Source: Actinomycetota bacterium
GTDB lineage: Bacteria > Actinomycetota > Geothermincolia > Geothermincolales > RBG-13-55-18
Assembly: GCA_013178005.1 (NCBI GenBank)
Contig: JABLXL010000003.1
Span: 42,907 to 106,906 of the forward strand
Length of the DNA stretch: 64,000 bases
Direction: 5' to 3'
Shown: one piece after another, positions 53,272 to 61,964 of the stretch
Layout: the number at the start of each line of letters is the position of its first letter
Numbering within the stretch: the stretch's first letter is position 1
Position numbers and translations under genes: made by a program
Notes under the pieces: generated by a model
What the model was told of the DNA's origin: nothing
Seen by the model: only the letters and a program-made list of their open reading frames with translations
The model's database searches: none

Positions 53272-54381
53272 TTAACGCAGCAACTGCAGCACCGTCTGGG
53301 GCACCGCGTTGGCCTGGGCCAGCATGGCCGTGCCCGCCTGGATCATGATCTGGTTGCGGGTGAAGGAGACCATCTCCGCCGCCATGTCCACGTCGCGGAT
53401 ACGCGACTCGGACGCGGCGAGGTTCTCCTGCGCCACCCCCAGGTTGGCGATGGTGTGCTCCAGGCGGTTCTGCACCGCACCGAGCTGTGACCTCTGGGTG
53501 GAGACGGTGGTGATGGCCGTGTCCAGGGTGGCGATGGCCGTCTCCGCACCCGTGGCGGTGCTCACGTCCAAGGTGTCGATGTTCAGTCCCTCCGCGGTCA
53601 TGTCCCCGATGCTCACCGATATGGTCTGGTTCTGGTTGGCGCCGATGTGCAGGGACATGGAGCCCGAGCTCACGGTGAACCCTCCCGAGCCGCTGGCGAT
53701 GCTCTGGTTGTCGATGGCGCCGTTCACCGTGACCTTGATGCCAAGGGAGGCGAAGGTCACCACGGCGGTGTTGAACCCCGAGGGCGGGGTGATGACCACG
53801 GACTCGGTGGTGGTGCCGTCGGTGAGCGTGAGGGTGTTGGTGCCGCTGGCGTAGGAGAGGGCGTACCCCGTTCCCGGGGTGGCCCCCACCGACTCTATGC
53901 TGGCGATACCCGAGGCGGCCACCAAGGATACCCCGGCGCCGGTGATGGTGGAACCGAGGCCCCCCTCCAGCAAGGTCTGGTTGTTGTAAGAGGTGGACTG
54001 GGCGATGCGCGTCACCTCGGTGATGAGGGCGCTCACCTCCTCCTGGACGGCGTCGCGGTCCTCGTCGGTGAGAGACCCGTTGGCCGCTTGCACCGCCAGC
54101 TCCCTCATCCTCTGCAGGATGGAGTGGGTTTCCGCCAGCGCGCCTTCCGCGGTCTGGATCAAGGAGATCCCGTCCTGGGCGTTGCGGGAGGCCTGCTGCA
54201 GGCCCCTCACCTGGCTGCGCAGCTTCTCGCTGATGCTCAGTCCCGCGGCGTCGTCGGCGGCGCGGTTGATGCGCAGGCCGGAAGACAGTCTCTCCAGGGA
54301 CTTGGAGAGGTTGTTGTCCGTCTGCGTCAGGTTACGGTGCGCGTTGTACGCGGCGATGTTCTGGTTGATCCTGAGACCCAT
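53272..54381 (-). CDS. fliC: flagellin FliC, copy 2, 369 aa
   Basis: Same sequence as copy 1 except the final residue (Arg, then TAA). The duplication boundary falls inside the last codon. First gene of the flagellin-to-fliM locus; the leader and ribosome binding site are identical to copy 1. Confidence 0.97.
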   Translation of the reverse strand: MGLRINQNIAAYNAHRNLTQTDNNLSKSLERLSSGLRINRAADDAAGLSISEKLRSQVRGLQQASRNAQDGISLIQTAEGALAETHSILQRMRELAVQAANGSLTDEDRDAVQEEVSALITEVTRIAQSTSYNNQTLLEGGLGSTITGAGVSLVAASGIASIESVGATPGTGYALSYASGTNTLTLTDGTTTESVVITPPSGFNTAVVTFASLGIKVTVNGAIDNQSIASGSGGFTVSSGSMSLHIGANQNQTISVSIGDMTAEGLNIDTLDVSTATGAETAIATLDTAITTVSTQRSQLGAVQNRLEHTIANLGVAQENLAASESRIRDVDMAAEMVSFTRNQIMIQAGTAMLAQANAVPQTVLQLLR

Positions 54382-54558
54382 ACCTCATCATCCTCCTTGA
54401 TGTACTTCCGGCCGGTCTCCCGGCCTTTCGGCCTCATGCCTTGCGCCGGTTTCTTTGCGGCCCCCGGCCGGGCCGTTCCCCTTCAGCGCGTTCATCATGT
54501 GCTATCTCTCCCCGGCATCACCGTCCTTCCTTGAACCATGGGTAGCCTCCTGCCTACC
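53278..54558. repeat. 1,281-bp perfect direct repeat, copy 2
   Basis: Second copy of 51589-52869; upstream sequence diverges at 54559, downstream inside the flagellin's last codon. Confidence 0.93.
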
Positions 54559-54970
54559 GGAAAAGCTGGTAATCCGATATGAGCATCGGAAAAATGGCGC
54601 GAAGCCGCATCCTCCTTCCGTGGGAGTGGGGGGGGAATAAAGGTTGATATAGATCGCAGGGCGCGCTACCGGCTAGGCACCACACTCGCGAGCCTGCGGG
54701 CCGGAGCCTTTGCCCTCCATGAGGCATACGTTGCGCAGATCGAGCTATGTGTGCCGCGGAATCGACTTCGCCGGCATGCACGCAACCGATTGCATAAGAC
54801 CTAGGAAAAGCGAACGCCGCCTCATATCGTCTCCCGTACGTACGCCACGCTTTTATCAACCCCTTTGGCGGCCTTCAAACCACCGACCGGTTGATTGACC
54901 GCCCACCGGAGCGGGTTATAAACGTGTCGCGAAACGGGTAGCCGGAAAGAGCAAGATAGAGGTGCCGGGG
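54559..54970. other. divergent intergenic region between flagellin and glycosylation operons
   Basis: About 410 bp, no gene. Contains a promoter for the + operon (54895-54922). I found no convincing sigma-28 promoter for the flagellin on the minus strand. Confidence 0.5.
54895..54922 (+). promoter_or_regulatory. promoter of glycosyltransferase operon
   Basis: TTGACC (54895-54900), 16-bp spacer, TATAAA (54917-54922); predicted start near 54929, 42 bases before the ATG. Confidence 0.55.
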
Positions 54971-56029
54971 ATGAAAATCCTCTTTCTTTACGCCAACCTG
55001 CAGGGCTCCGGACATTACCGCTGCATCTACCCCGGCAGGGCACTGGAAAGGCTGGGACACCGGGTGCGCTTCGCGGAGCGCCTGGAGATAATGGCCGACA
55101 CCTCCATGCCCCTGGACCTGGAACACGATGTTTACGTCTTCCAGCTCTCCCAGGACGAGTCCGCCCTGCGTTGCATGAGGGCCCTGGGAGAGGCGGGAAA
55201 GGTGCGCGTCTACGAGGTGGACGACTACTACCACGCCATTCCCTATTACAACCCCTCTTCCTCCAGCTTCCGCGGCAAAGCGAGCGAGAAGCTGGAGGTA
55301 ATGGAGGAGTGCATGCGGGAGGCGGACGCGGTGACGGTCACCACTCCGGAACTCGCAGAGAAGTACTCGCGTTTCAACCCCATGACTTTCCCCTTGCCCA
55401 ACTGCGTGGATCTGACCGATCCCGCTTGGCGTGCCGCGCACCCGCGCCGCGACGGCGAAGTGGTAGTGGGCTGGGCGGGTTCGCCGACCCACGTGGAGGA
55501 TTTCCGCCTGGTGGTCAGCACGCTTGAGCGGCTGTGCCGCAAGTACCCCCGGGTGAGGATAGCGGTTGGAGGGCCCGCTGACGTCTTCGCCCTCCTGGAG
55601 GGAATCCCCGCGGAGCAGAAGATATTTTTTCCACCGGTCGGATTCAAGGAATACCCGTCCATGCTGGCCAAATTCGACGTCGGCCTGGTCCCCCTGGCGG
55701 ATAATGAATTCAACCGCTGCAAAAGCGAGCTTAAGGGCCTGGAGTATTCGTGCCTGGGCATCCCGGTGCTGGCCAGCCCCCTCCCCTCCTATATGCGCCT
55801 GATAAAAGACGGGGAGAACGGGTTCCTTTGCGACAACCCCAGGGAATGGTTTGGAAAGCTCTCTTTCCTGGTGGAAAACGAGGACGCGCGAAGCGATATG
55901 GGTTCGAAGGCTAGACAGATGGCGAGCGCCAGGGCTGCAGAGGAAACCGCTTCCTTCTGGGAGGGCATCTTCATGGCCCTGGTGGCGCGCAAACAACTCG
56001 CCGCATCCCTTTCGGCCAGGAACAATTGA
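54971..56029 (+). CDS. GT4-like glycosyltransferase, 352 aa
   Basis: GT-B fold: an N-terminal MKILFLYANLQGSGHYRCIY sugar-acceptor domain and a C-terminal nucleotide-sugar domain with VGWAGSPTHVEDFR, then GLEYSCLGIPVLASPLPSYM in place of the usual EGxP loop. Transfers an activated sugar to an unknown acceptor. ATG 54971 with GAGGTG upstream; GTG 54962 is possible. First gene of the operon adjoining the flagellins. Confidence 0.85.
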   Translation: MKILFLYANLQGSGHYRCIYPGRALERLGHRVRFAERLEIMADTSMPLDLEHDVYVFQLSQDESALRCMRALGEAGKVRVYEVDDYYHAIPYYNPSSSSFRGKASEKLEVMEECMREADAVTVTTPELAEKYSRFNPMTFPLPNCVDLTDPAWRAAHPRRDGEVVVGWAGSPTHVEDFRLVVSTLERLCRKYPRVRIAVGGPADVFALLEGIPAEQKIFFPPVGFKEYPSMLAKFDVGLVPLADNEFNRCKSELKGLEYSCLGIPVLASPLPSYMRLIKDGENGFLCDNPREWFGKLSFLVENEDARSDMGSKARQMASARAAEETASFWEGIFMALVARKQLAASLSARNN

Positions 56030-56039
56030 GGCAAGCACG

Positions 56040-56339
56040 ATGCTCTACTATTACATCCCTTACTCCCGCCTCCAGGGGCTCCTCCAGGGAGGAGGGCCGG
56101 AATTCACACACTGCCTGCGCGAGCTGGCGGAAGGGGAGAAGATGGTGGAGCTGAAATGCTCTCATTGCGGGGAATTCTTCATCACCCATTACCGCCCCGG
56201 ATCTCTGGGCAAACCCTGCCCCTACTGCCGGGAGAAAATGGCGCGTTTCGAGGACGAGGCCCTTGCCGGCGTGGGCGTCGATGGACTTGAGGAACAGACT
56301 CGAAGGGAGGGAGAGGTCGGGAAAACGGGCACGAGATGA
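56040..56339 (+). CDS. small zinc-ribbon protein, 99 aa
   Basis: ATG 56040 has GAGG eight bases upstream. MLYYYIPYSRLQGLLQGG is followed by CSHCGEFF (about 40) and CPYCREKM (about 60), a treble-clef-like or ribbon zinc site, and an acidic helix. Unknown function; between two glycosyltransferases. Confidence 0.6.
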   Translation: MLYYYIPYSRLQGLLQGGGPEFTHCLRELAEGEKMVELKCSHCGEFFITHYRPGSLGKPCPYCREKMARFEDEALAGVGVDGLEEQTRREGEVGKTGTR

Positions 56340-56369
56340 GGTTCGCCAAGCGCAGCACCGACCACGGAG

Positions 56370-57689
56370 ATGGACCGTCGTGACCTAGGGATATACGAAC
56401 TCCACCGCGACTACGCCCTCCGGTACGCGGATCGGGGCGACTGGGAGATGTTCTTGATGCACGCCGCCAAGGCCGCGCACACGGCGTGGACGAAACAGCT
56501 CGCCATTCCTTTTTCGCTATGGTCCGACGCCAAACTGGAAGGCAAACTTCGCGATCTTGGCGCCCTTGCTAAATCCGGGATTCCGTCCTCCAAGCCCACC
56601 TCGCCACGCGCCCTCGCCTTCGTGGCCAGCACCCTTTACGACATGGGGGGACATTCCGAGACCCTGCGCATCTGGTCTGAACTCTTGCGCGAGGAATTCC
56701 CGCGCCAGGCCGTCATTCTTACCGGCGGCTTGAACCTCGAGCACAGCTTTCCCCACCTTGAATCCACGCTACGGGAAAGTGGCCTTGAGATCACCTGCAT
56801 GGATCCCCGCCAACCCTTCACGGCCAGGCTAAAGGCGCTGCTGGAGATGCTCGCCGGCGGTGGTTATGTTTGCGCCCTGTTCTTCATCCACCCCGACGAC
56901 GCCTTGGCCGCGGCCGCGGCATACGGTTGCTCCGGTAACCCGCCCGCCGTTTTCTTCAACCATGCCGACATCGATTTCTGGCTGGGGACATCGTGCTGCG
57001 GGCACTACGTTGACTACCGTTCCTTGGGGGCGGCCCACAGCGCTAAGGCGCGGGGGGTCCAGTGCACGCGGGTCATCCCCCTCACCTCGGACCTCCGGAG
57101 GTCTTCGGGCATCCGCGAGGCCTACGGCATCCCGCGCGATGCCACCCTATCGCTATCCCTTGGTAGCTTTTGGAAGTCAGCCCTGGATCCGGACCTTTGC
57201 TATTTCCGCGCCGCTTCACGCATACTGGAGCGTTACCCACATCATTACCACATCTTCGTCACCAACCCCCCGGATGCGAAGACGATGTTGCGCATGTTGC
57301 CCCTGGACGGGTCGGTTTCGCGCCGTTTCATGGTCACCGGCCCGCACGTTGACGTCAGGCCCTTCTACTCGAGCGCGGACTTCTTAATCGAGACCTTCCC
57401 CCTTGTCGGCGGAATGGTTAGGGTGGAGGCCATGGCCATGGGACTTCCTATCGTGGCTTTCAAAAACCGCAAGGAGCCGCTGTATTCCTCGACCGACGCC
57501 CTGGAGCCTTCATATCCCTTCACCGCTACGGACGAGGAGGGCGTTGAACGCCTCTCCTCCGCCTTCATAGAAGACCCCTCGCTGCGCAACTCTTGCGGCG
57601 CCATGCTTCAGGAACGTTTCGAGCGCATGTTCTCGCCCGCCGTGGTGCGCGGTAAACTGTCGCGCCTGCTCGAGGAGGCGGCGGCATGA
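56370..57689 (+). CDS. GT-B type glycosyltransferase-like protein, 439 aa
   Basis: A helical N-terminus (about 1-110, possibly TPR-like: YALRYADRGDWEMFLMHAAK) precedes two Rossmann-like domains with LSLGSFWKSALDPDLCYFRA, GPHVDVRPFYSSADFLIETF and GGMVRVEAMAMGLPIVAFKN. The last block resembles the donor-binding E-loop of GT-B enzymes and O-GlcNAc transferase-like (GT41/SPINDLY) proteins. Acceptor unknown; protein O-glycosylation is possible given the neighbouring flagellin. Start with CGGAG right next to ATG 56370. Confidence 0.7.
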   Translation: MDRRDLGIYELHRDYALRYADRGDWEMFLMHAAKAAHTAWTKQLAIPFSLWSDAKLEGKLRDLGALAKSGIPSSKPTSPRALAFVASTLYDMGGHSETLRIWSELLREEFPRQAVILTGGLNLEHSFPHLESTLRESGLEITCMDPRQPFTARLKALLEMLAGGGYVCALFFIHPDDALAAAAAYGCSGNPPAVFFNHADIDFWLGTSCCGHYVDYRSLGAAHSAKARGVQCTRVIPLTSDLRRSSGIREAYGIPRDATLSLSLGSFWKSALDPDLCYFRAASRILERYPHHYHIFVTNPPDAKTMLRMLPLDGSVSRRFMVTGPHVDVRPFYSSADFLIETFPLVGGMVRVEAMAMGLPIVAFKNRKEPLYSSTDALEPSYPFTATDEEGVERLSSAFIEDPSLRNSCGAMLQERFERMFSPAVVRGKLSRLLEEAAA

Positions 57690-58879
57690 GGGCCGCGAGG
57701 ATGCACCGGGAAGCCGGACCGCGCGGTGCGTCGCCTCGCACGGACGCCGAAGGCCGGCGGATGGTCACCTTGGCACGGCCATGTATCGGAATGGAGGAAA
57801 AGCGCGCGGTCATGGAGGTCCTCGACTCGGGCGCCATCGCCCAGGGCCCTAAAGTGCTCGCCTTCGAAGAGTCCTTCGCCGCTTACTGCGGAACAAAGCA
57901 CGCCGTCGCACTTGCCAACGGGACGGTGGCCCTGCACGCTATGCTTTTAGCCGCGGGTATAGGGAATGGTGACGAGGTGGTAACCACGCCCCTATCCTTC
58001 GCGGCCACTGCTAACGCCGTGCTCATGGCGGGGGCGAAGCCCGTGTTCGCTGACATCGATCCTTCTACTATGAACCTCGACCCGGAAAACGCGTGCGCCG
58101 CACTTACGCCGAGAACCTGCGCATTGCTTGTGGTCCACCTCTACGGCCTTCCCTGCGACATGGATTCGTTTCAGTCGCTCGCGGAAAGGGGCAATCTACT
58201 GGTTCTGGAGGATTCCTGCCAGGCTCACGGCGCGACCTATCGGGGCAGGAGGGCGGGCTCCCTGGGAGACGCCGCTTGCTTTTCCTTCTATGCAACCAAG
58301 AACATGACCTGCGGCGAGGGCGGGATGATCACCACCTTCGATGATGGCATCGCGGAACGTGCCAGACGCCTTCGTTTCCACGGCCAGGATAACGGGGGGA
58401 AATATATATACCGGGAGCTCGGATTCAATTACCGTATGACCGATATCGCAGCGGCCTTGGGCCTATGTCAGCTCGAAAAGCTCCCGTCTATGAATGACTT
58501 GAGACACACTAACGCCTCTCTCTACCGCCGTTTGCTCGCGGGGATTCCCGGGTTGATTTTGCCCCCCGTCGTGCAAGGCGCGGAGCACGCATACCATCAG
58601 TTCACGGTGAGGGTAGTGAGAAAGGATTTCGGCCTCGACCGCGACGAACTCGCCAGGGCGCTCTCGCGATCAGGGGTTGAAACCGGCATCCACTACCCCC
58701 TTCCCCTCCACGTTTACCCCCAATTCACCGCACTTGGTTATCGATGGGGTGATTTTCCAAACGCCGAACGCGTCTCCGGCGAGGTGCTCTCTCTGCCTGT
58801 GGGGCCGCACCTTTGCGGGGAGGATATCGCGTACGTGGCCGCGTGTATAAGAGAGGTGGCAGAGCATGCGGTGCCTTGA
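57686..58879 (+). CDS. DegT/DnrJ/EryC1 PLP-dependent sugar aminotransferase, 397 aa
   Basis: PLP-binding Lys in CFSFYATKNMTCGEGG; FAATANAVLMAGAKPVFADI and LEDSCQAHGA are family signatures; FNYRMTDIAAALG. Transfers an amino group to a keto sugar nucleotide (WbpE-like 3-amino sugar synthesis is a good fit). ATG overlaps the previous stop (ATGA). Confidence 0.92.
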   Translation: MRAARMHREAGPRGASPRTDAEGRRMVTLARPCIGMEEKRAVMEVLDSGAIAQGPKVLAFEESFAAYCGTKHAVALANGTVALHAMLLAAGIGNGDEVVTTPLSFAATANAVLMAGAKPVFADIDPSTMNLDPENACAALTPRTCALLVVHLYGLPCDMDSFQSLAERGNLLVLEDSCQAHGATYRGRRAGSLGDAACFSFYATKNMTCGEGGMITTFDDGIAERARRLRFHGQDNGGKYIYRELGFNYRMTDIAAALGLCQLEKLPSMNDLRHTNASLYRRLLAGIPGLILPPVVQGAEHAYHQFTVRVVRKDFGLDRDELARALSRSGVETGIHYPLPLHVYPQFTALGYRWGDFPNAERVSGEVLSLPVGPHLCGEDIAYVAACIREVAEHAVP

Positions 58880-59906
58880 CTGCGCTGTAATAGGTGTTGG
58901 AAACATGGGCGCGCACCACGCGCGGGTGCTCGCCGAGCTTCCGGGGGCGCGCCTGGCGGCGGTCTGCGATGCCGACCGCGAACGCGGCGCTGAGGTCGCC
59001 GCTAGGTACGGGTGCGCCTTCTATGACGACTACGGCGCCATGCTCTCCTCCGTCCCGCTTGACGCAGTGACCATCGCCGTTCCCACCCGCCTGCACGTGG
59101 AGGTGGCCTGCGAGGCCATGCGAAGAGGGCTTCATGTGCTCCTGGAAAAGCCCCTGGCCTGCGACGAGGAGGGCGCTAGGGAAGTGGTTCGTTGCGCGCG
59201 CTCTAGTGGCGTCAAGCTAATGGCCGGCCATATTGAGCGCTTCAATCCCGCGGTGACAAGGCTCAAGGGATTAATCGAGGAGGGACGTTTCGGCGAACTG
59301 ATCTCCCTCAACGTGCGCCGTGTGGGGGGCCTTCCCCCTCAGGTGGAGGGAGCTGACGTGCTGCTCGACCTAGCCATACACGACGTGGATGTGGTCACCT
59401 ATCTGCTGGACGAGGACCCCGGGTACTGGGTCGCTTTCAAGTCCAGGGGCCTACTGCGGGATCAGGACGACAACGCGTCCATATTGATGCGCTACGGGAA
59501 CGTCACCGTTTTCATAGAGGTGAACTGGGTCACGCCGGTCAAGATCAGGACGCTGGACATTACCGGCTCCCTTTGCTTCGGTCGCCTGGACTATATCAAC
59601 CAGAGAATCACCCTCTACGAAAACGCCTATTTCAAGGGACTGCACGCCCACAGGAACGGCGGGGGCGCGTCCTATCCCGACTTCCGCGATTTTATGTCCA
59701 AGTCCAACCTGACCGACGAGATCATCGTGGGGATCGACCGCGAGGAGCCGCTGCGCAGGGAACTCTCTTCGTTTCTGCGCGCGGTGCGCGAGGATGAAGA
59801 CCCCCCGCTCCCTGGGGAAGAAGCCCTGCGCTCGATGGAAATACTCTTCGGCCTCTCGGCATCCGCGGAGGCCTGGAAAAACCAGGAGGTGCGACAGCAT
59901 GTGTAG
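58866..59906 (+). CDS. Gfo/Idh/MocA oxidoreductase, 346 aa
   Basis: NAD-binding GVGNMGAHHARVLAEL; EKPLACDEEGAREV with the catalytic Lys; AGHIERFNPAV. Likely oxidises the sugar ring (WbpB-like C3 oxidation) to the keto substrate of the adjacent aminotransferase. Overlaps it by 14 bp. Confidence 0.9.
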   Translation: MRCLDCAVIGVGNMGAHHARVLAELPGARLAAVCDADRERGAEVAARYGCAFYDDYGAMLSSVPLDAVTIAVPTRLHVEVACEAMRRGLHVLLEKPLACDEEGAREVVRCARSSGVKLMAGHIERFNPAVTRLKGLIEEGRFGELISLNVRRVGGLPPQVEGADVLLDLAIHDVDVVTYLLDEDPGYWVAFKSRGLLRDQDDNASILMRYGNVTVFIEVNWVTPVKIRTLDITGSLCFGRLDYINQRITLYENAYFKGLHAHRNGGGASYPDFRDFMSKSNLTDEIIVGIDREEPLRRELSSFLRAVREDEDPPLPGEEALRSMEILFGLSASAEAWKNQEVRQHV

Positions 59907-60636
59907 GCACGTTTCCCCCTCGGCGAGCGTGCCAGAGGGGACGCTCATGGGCGAGAACTGCGTCATTATGGAAGGCGCACGCATAGGCGAGGGCGTGGAA
60001 ATCGGAAACAACGTGGTCATCCACCCCGACACCTCTATCGGGGACCACTGCCATATCGGGGACAACGCGGTGCTGGGCAGGCAGCCGAGATCCGGTTCCA
60101 CGAGCATCAGGAAGTCCTCGACCGTCCCGGGCTTACAAGTGGGAAAAGGCGTGGTAATAGGAACATCAGCGGTGATATACGCCGGCTGCGCCGTGGGGGA
60201 CAGCGCCATGATCGCCGACCACGCCTGCGTGCGGGAAGGATGCGTGATAGAGGAGGGGTCGCGCATAGGGCGCTGCGTCACCGTGGAGTGCAATACCACG
60301 GTGGGCAGGAACACCGTGGTGCAGACCGCCGTGCACCTAACGGGGGACATGCTTATCGAGGACGAGGTGTTCATCGGGCCCGAAGCCTGCTTCATGAATG
60401 ACAAGTACATGGCCATGCGGCCGGAGGTCCCCCTTCGGGGACCGGTGGTAAGGAAGGGCGCGGCCGTGGGAGCGAACGCCACCGTGCTCGCAGGGGTGGA
60501 GATCGGCGAATCCTCGGTGGTAGGCGCGGGCGCCGTGGTCACCCGTGACGTGCCGCCCGGGATAACGGTGGTCGGAAACCCCGCACGCCCCATGGCAACC
60601 GGGCGCGTCGGCGCCACTGCCGAGGTGGGGAGATGA
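59899..60636 (+). CDS. left-handed beta-helix (hexapeptide) N-acetyltransferase, 245 aa
   Basis: Many hexapeptide repeats: IGEGVEIGNNVVIHPDTSIGD, VGKGVVIGTSAVIYAGCAVG, VGANATVLAGVEIGESSVVG, with the terminal GAVVTRDVPPGITVVGNPAR typical of sugar acetyltransferases. WbpD-like; acetylates the 3-amino sugar made by the neighbouring enzymes. ATG 59899 has AGGAGG upstream and overlaps the previous stop. Confidence 0.92.
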   Translation: MCRHVSPSASVPEGTLMGENCVIMEGARIGEGVEIGNNVVIHPDTSIGDHCHIGDNAVLGRQPRSGSTSIRKSSTVPGLQVGKGVVIGTSAVIYAGCAVGDSAMIADHACVREGCVIEEGSRIGRCVTVECNTTVGRNTVVQTAVHLTGDMLIEDEVFIGPEACFMNDKYMAMRPEVPLRGPVVRKGAAVGANATVLAGVEIGESSVVGAGAVVTRDVPPGITVVGNPARPMATGRVGATAEVGR

Positions 60637-60639
60637 AGG

Positions 60640-61773
60640 ATGGAAGCAATTCGAGGCGAAACATCACGGGCGAGACGGCGTGTCAATATCAGCCTCTTCC
60701 ACGTCGGCCTGGACCGGAAAAGCCTCAACGCCTTCCAGCTCTGCAACGCCCTCACGCGACGCGGGCACGAGGTCCTCGTCACCGCGGTGGGAACCGGGTA
60801 CGAGCACGCCTGGTTCCCCCTTGCCGTAAAGCCGCGCTACGTGAGGCCTTCGAGCGCCGGCGCGCGAACGTTGGTCGACCACTCCGGTAATCGCGTACCC
60901 TGTGATCTCTCACTCCATCGTACCCTTGATGCCCTCGCGGACGCCATGCCCGACTGCGATATCAACCTCTGCCTCGACACACCCTCCCTGCAGGCAGCGG
61001 CTGAAGCCGGGCGAGGCGAGGCCTGGCTCTGGGTGCAGGACGGCCTCCAGCGTAGCCATGCCATGCTTGCTGCTGCAAGCGCGCTTTGCCTCGCCGCGCG
61101 CCGTGTATACGCCTCCTCATCCCTTGCCTCACTGGCGGGAACCTCGGAAGGCGAGCACTTCGAGATATTGAGGCCGGGGATCGACCAGGAGGTCTTTTAC
61201 CCCATGCCGGGGCACGTCTTGTCCCAATATTCTAAACCGACCGCCGGCAAGGAGAGATTATTGATCTGCCTGGGCGAGGAAGGAGATTGGTTGGGCCTGG
61301 AAACGCTCGAAAAAGCGGTTGCCGTGTTAAAGGACTCATTTTCCTTCCGCGCCATCGGCCTTTGCGGCACGACAGCCTCCGTGGGAGAGCGGGCGGGAGG
61401 GCTCGAATTCCGCTTCCCGGTTCGTCCATCCGAAACCGCGGAGCTTTTTCGCAAGGCCGATGCGGTTGTAGGGTCTTATCCACAGGGCACGTTTCCCTTG
61501 CAGCCGTTGGAAGCCATGGCCTGCGGGGCACCCGTGGTCATCGCGTCGGACCCGGCGCTGGACTATGCAGATGACGGCGTCGATGCGCTCATGGTCCGGC
61601 CCGGAGATGCGCAAGCGCTGTCGGAGGCTATTATCGAGATGCTCACAAACCGCCCCCTCGCCCGCGCCCTGGGTGAGAACGCGGCTCGACGTGCAGCGGA
61701 ATATTCCTGGGAAAGAACGGCATCCGATTTTGAGGCGTTAGTGGAGCGGTCGCGCGCCAAATCATATACGTGA
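60640..61773 (+). CDS. GT4-family glycosyltransferase, 377 aa
   Basis: GT-B: N-terminal FHVGLDRKSLNAFQLCNALT, a QDGLQRS segment, and the C-terminal FPLQPLEAMACGAPVVIASDPA donor loop (E-x7-E type), ending PGDAQALSEAIIEML. Last + gene of the island; the next gene is convergent. Probably adds a further sugar. Confidence 0.88.
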   Translation: MEAIRGETSRARRRVNISLFHVGLDRKSLNAFQLCNALTRRGHEVLVTAVGTGYEHAWFPLAVKPRYVRPSSAGARTLVDHSGNRVPCDLSLHRTLDALADAMPDCDINLCLDTPSLQAAAEAGRGEAWLWVQDGLQRSHAMLAAASALCLAARRVYASSSLASLAGTSEGEHFEILRPGIDQEVFYPMPGHVLSQYSKPTAGKERLLICLGEEGDWLGLETLEKAVAVLKDSFSFRAIGLCGTTASVGERAGGLEFRFPVRPSETAELFRKADAVVGSYPQGTFPLQPLEAMACGAPVVIASDPALDYADDGVDALMVRPGDAQALSEAIIEMLTNRPLARALGENAARRAAEYSWERTASDFEALVERSRAKSYT

Positions 61774-61964
61774 AAACCAGAACCTGGTGCATACTTTTTA
61801 ACTTGATAACGACGCGTTTTCCATCTTTCCGGTCTCGTTTCCACGGGCCGATCCCTTCCAGACAAATCAGAACATCTCCGCAGCCGATTGCAGGGAACCG
61901 CTCATGAAAAGTGCCTTTAACGCGATAACCTTGACGGCCTTTCCGCGGTCCGACCGCTTTGAAG

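Noticed and set aside
54559..54700. Sigma-28 flagellin promoter on the minus strand
   Set aside because: Only partial matches (CCGAT near 54588) without TAAA at proper spacing.
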